This document shows positions 61,845 through 64,000 of a DNA stretch of 64,000 nt, piece after piece. The stretch comes from Pythium myriotylum (taxonomy: Eukaryota; Oomycota; Peronosporomycetes; Pythiales; Pythiaceae), in NCBI GenBank assembly GCA_023091665.1, contig JALJCQ010000041.1:62001-126000 (forward strand), read 5' to 3'. The notes under the pieces were generated by a model. That model was given only the letters and a program-made list of their open reading frames with translations. It ran no database searches and was not told where the DNA came from. The translations under genes and the position numbers were made by a program. Within the stretch, counting starts at the first letter, position 1; each line of letters starts with the position of its first letter.

Positions 61845-62524
61845 ATAAAAAATACCCCAATTTCATGAATGACCGCCTTCCACGCTAGTCGAACAACCCC
61901 AGACATGCTTCTACAATATCGCCACGTTTAGCTGCACACTATCGTGAGAACATCGACATATTTGTCACCACAGGTGTTGAATCGCGTATCACACGATCTG
62001 ATGAGGTTCCTACGAGAGTATCATAATGTCCGGAATCGCTTAGTAATCGCACTTGCCCGCCCTCCAAGCCCGCGATCATGACCTCTAATATCACGATCAC
62101 CCAAATCACGAAGACGATGCGTTTCCAGTGAATTCCCTCGCCACCATCTTGCCATTCATTATCTTCGCATTTCGATCGCCCTTAAGATGCAAAGCTGTCT
62201 GCTTTTTTTGTTCGAAAAACAAGACATCAGTCTGAGGTTCTGCGCTTGTTTTCTTTTTCCAGCTCGAGTGAGACATCCCATCGCTGCCTTACCTGTTCTC
62301 TGCAATTCGAGTTGTTCGACCCAGATATCCCCTCGTGGTAGGCAAGAGCCACGCTCACACCTCCTCACCATCAAGAGTTGGGCGCAAAATGCATTACAGA
62401 GGAGATAATACCAAACTACGGACTCTCGACGCCTGGTTATCACCGTCGAAACAAGCCAACGAGCCAACGAGCCAACGCGCCAACGAGAAAATGAGCCAAC
62501 GAGCCAACGAGCTCGCGCCAGCGA
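61845..62524. other. Repeat-unit spacer
   Basis: Counterpart of 58461-59100. It contains a minisatellite of GCCAACGA units (about 62455-62512: AGCCAACGAGCCAACGAG...) just after the family A stop. No gene seen. Confidence 0.6.
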
Positions 62525-63448
62525 CTAGGTGGAGACAACCGACGTGATGTTCATCCCGGGATGAAGCTGCGCTGGCCCACACTCGCACCCAGTCGCCACG
62601 CTCATGTAGATCGAAAAGGCCGTCTTGCAGAGGTCCCACCAAGCCAACACTCGCACCTGCTCCTCCCACATGCTAAAACTCGTCGCCATGCTCAACATAC
62701 CCGACGGAATGGCAGTCGGAATGCGCCATCCACAAAACCACAATCCGAGCGATACCAGAGCGCCGAGCACCAGCAACGACACCAACCAGATCGCACAGTC
62801 TACACAATACAAGCCAAGTCACCAACACTGCAGAACCATCGTGCCAAACAAGCACCAACCCACCGAAGATGCACATCGACAGTCTAGCCAACCGGGCTTC
62901 AACCGTGTTGACATAGCCACCGTCTACGCCTGCAACAAGTGAAAAAAAACGTGATTAGAATGCGACCTTAGCGATGCCTCATCGGACTGCTGCTTACCGT
63001 CCCCGAACAACTTGGAGACGAGCCTCGACTGGAGACTCTGGCCGATTTTGAGCCACGTTGGAGGCTGCTCGCTCGAGACGACTGCGAAGTGGACCGCATA
63101 CGGGTCGCAAACAGCGATTAGCGCGGCCTCCGACACGACCGCAGCTTCAGTATCGGCATCAGACGCGGTGGCAAATTCCCTTGACGAGACAGCATACTGG
63201 CGGATTGTGGTTGCCTCGCCAAGAAACAACGCCATAGTATCGCTGTGCAACGGCGCAAGCCACTTGGTGCCGTCGAACGTGTGGAAGATGTTGAAGTCAT
63301 TGAAGCCGAAGTTGCACGAAACGACTTCTTCGATCGACGCCTGCACATTGTCGACGATCACCTCCGATACAGCAACGGGGACATTCTTGGCGTGGCCGAC
63401 CACAACGACGTTGAAGGCGGTATCTTCGGCGGTAGCGGGCGACATCAT
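62525..63448 (-). CDS. Family A protein, third copy
   Basis: Three exons with the same junction phases as the 57302 gene: 63448-62998, 62929-62864 and 62799-62525 (GTAAGC/CAG and GTGGGT/TAG), 263 aa. The N-terminal domain is conserved (AFNVVVVGHAKNVPV ... HTFDGTKWLAPL). The C-terminal third is hydrophobic (CAIWLVSLLVLGALVSLGLWF) but differs strongly in sequence from the first copy, apart from the WLVSL and IPT/EPS positions. It is divergent from a family B copy whose ATG would lie two bases past the window end. Confidence 0.6.
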
Positions 63449-63525
63449 ACTGGAGGGAGGTGGCGTGGAGGTGGTGCGACGATTCTAGAGAGGTCGTGCC
63501 GAGGTAGTGTGGAGGAGCCAAATGC

Positions 63526-64000
63526 CCAAGTGAGCAAGCGCCACTCCAACAGACCAACCCGAGAACACCTCCCTTTCCTGCCATGAGGCTGGTCTTCCGT
63601 CGATCTTGAATGGAATTGCGCCCTCACCTCATCTCGGAGAAGGTCTATGAGCAGCAGTTGTCTCTTGATTCCATATTCCAAGCCAAATGCCCGGCATCGA
63701 TGCAACGAGCACTTATCTCGTACTGGAGATTCTCTCGGCGCCAAGAAACCCGTCGTGAAATCGAACCATTTTGGTCCTACACCACAATCAGACAAAATAT
63801 CATTTACAGTATTCACAGTACCTTTCGAGCTTGTCTTCATCCATCAACGACACCCTTTACCAAAGTTCGCGAAACCTTCAAGTCACACGTATGCCATCAT
63901 CCACATCAATCAGTCGCCCTCACTTCATCACACCGCACGGCCAAGAACACACAGCGTCACCAACACAGCAAAGCGCCCACACCACCACTTCCAAATCCGC
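63526..64000 (+). repeat. Direct repeat of A/B intergenic region, reaching the window edge
   Basis: Identical to 60760-61234 (475 bp, no difference found). In the first copy the family B ATG comes at 61236, so a third family B gene is expected to start at the first base or two beyond the window. Confidence 0.9.

Overview
The window is nuclear DNA of an oomycete, genus not determinable from sequence. The evidence is threefold. Gene leaders carry the oomycete Inr/FPR core-promoter block (CTCATTYYNCAWTTT-like). Introns are short (about 58-66 nt) with GT/AG ends. Gene content is typical of the group: secreted tyrosinases, S8 proteases, a chromodomain Ty3/gypsy element, a Helitron-like element, and small proteins with Crinkler-header-like features.

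Layout. (1) 1-420: gag end of a copia element. (2) 1.3-14.7 kb: tyrosinase cluster, part of it a near-perfect 4.1-kb-arm palindrome (1941-6105 / 6116-10270, 10-bp spacer) with one intact gene (4205-5758), its 10-bp-deleted mirror copy, and a decayed neighbour; a third intact paralogue follows at 13125-14678. (3) 15.9-32.7 kb: a segment bounded by about 42-bp inverted repeats with ATT on both flanks. It holds a SET-domain gene with tandem SUMO-interacting-like motifs, an uncharacterised three-exon gene split by a young gypsy element (210-bp LTRs, 5-bp target duplication CGCTT), a helix-turn-helix/prephenate-dehydratase/ACT fusion gene, and a decayed Helitron-type Rep/PIF1-helicase gene. (4) 32.8-46.4 kb: a symmetric block, subtilisin(-, nonsense mutation) - RNase H relic - tyrosinase(+) - 732-bp spacer - tyrosinase(-) - RNase H relic - subtilisin(+). 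The inner 3,274-bp arms are nearly identical and the outer parts are diverged. (5) 46.5-56.2 kb: two more tyrosinases on the minus strand, a seven-exon Qb-SNARE-like gene, and another tyrosinase. (6) 56.5-64 kb: repeated divergent pairs of two small gene families, A (ubiquitin-like-sized N-terminal domain plus membrane segments) and B (202-aa proteins resembling a Crinkler header), with inverted and truncated copies.

By function, seven intact secreted type-3 copper oxidases (tyrosinases) share a leader with a palindromic motif just after the core promoter, which suggests common regulation. They probably make quinones for wall or melanin-like cross-linking (inference). The locus shows strong signs of gene conversion and inverted duplication. 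The 15.9-32.7 kb segment is the best candidate for something undescribed: a possible large TIR-bounded element whose cargo includes a putative chromatin modifier and a possible DNA-binding regulator built on an amino-acid-biosynthesis fold.
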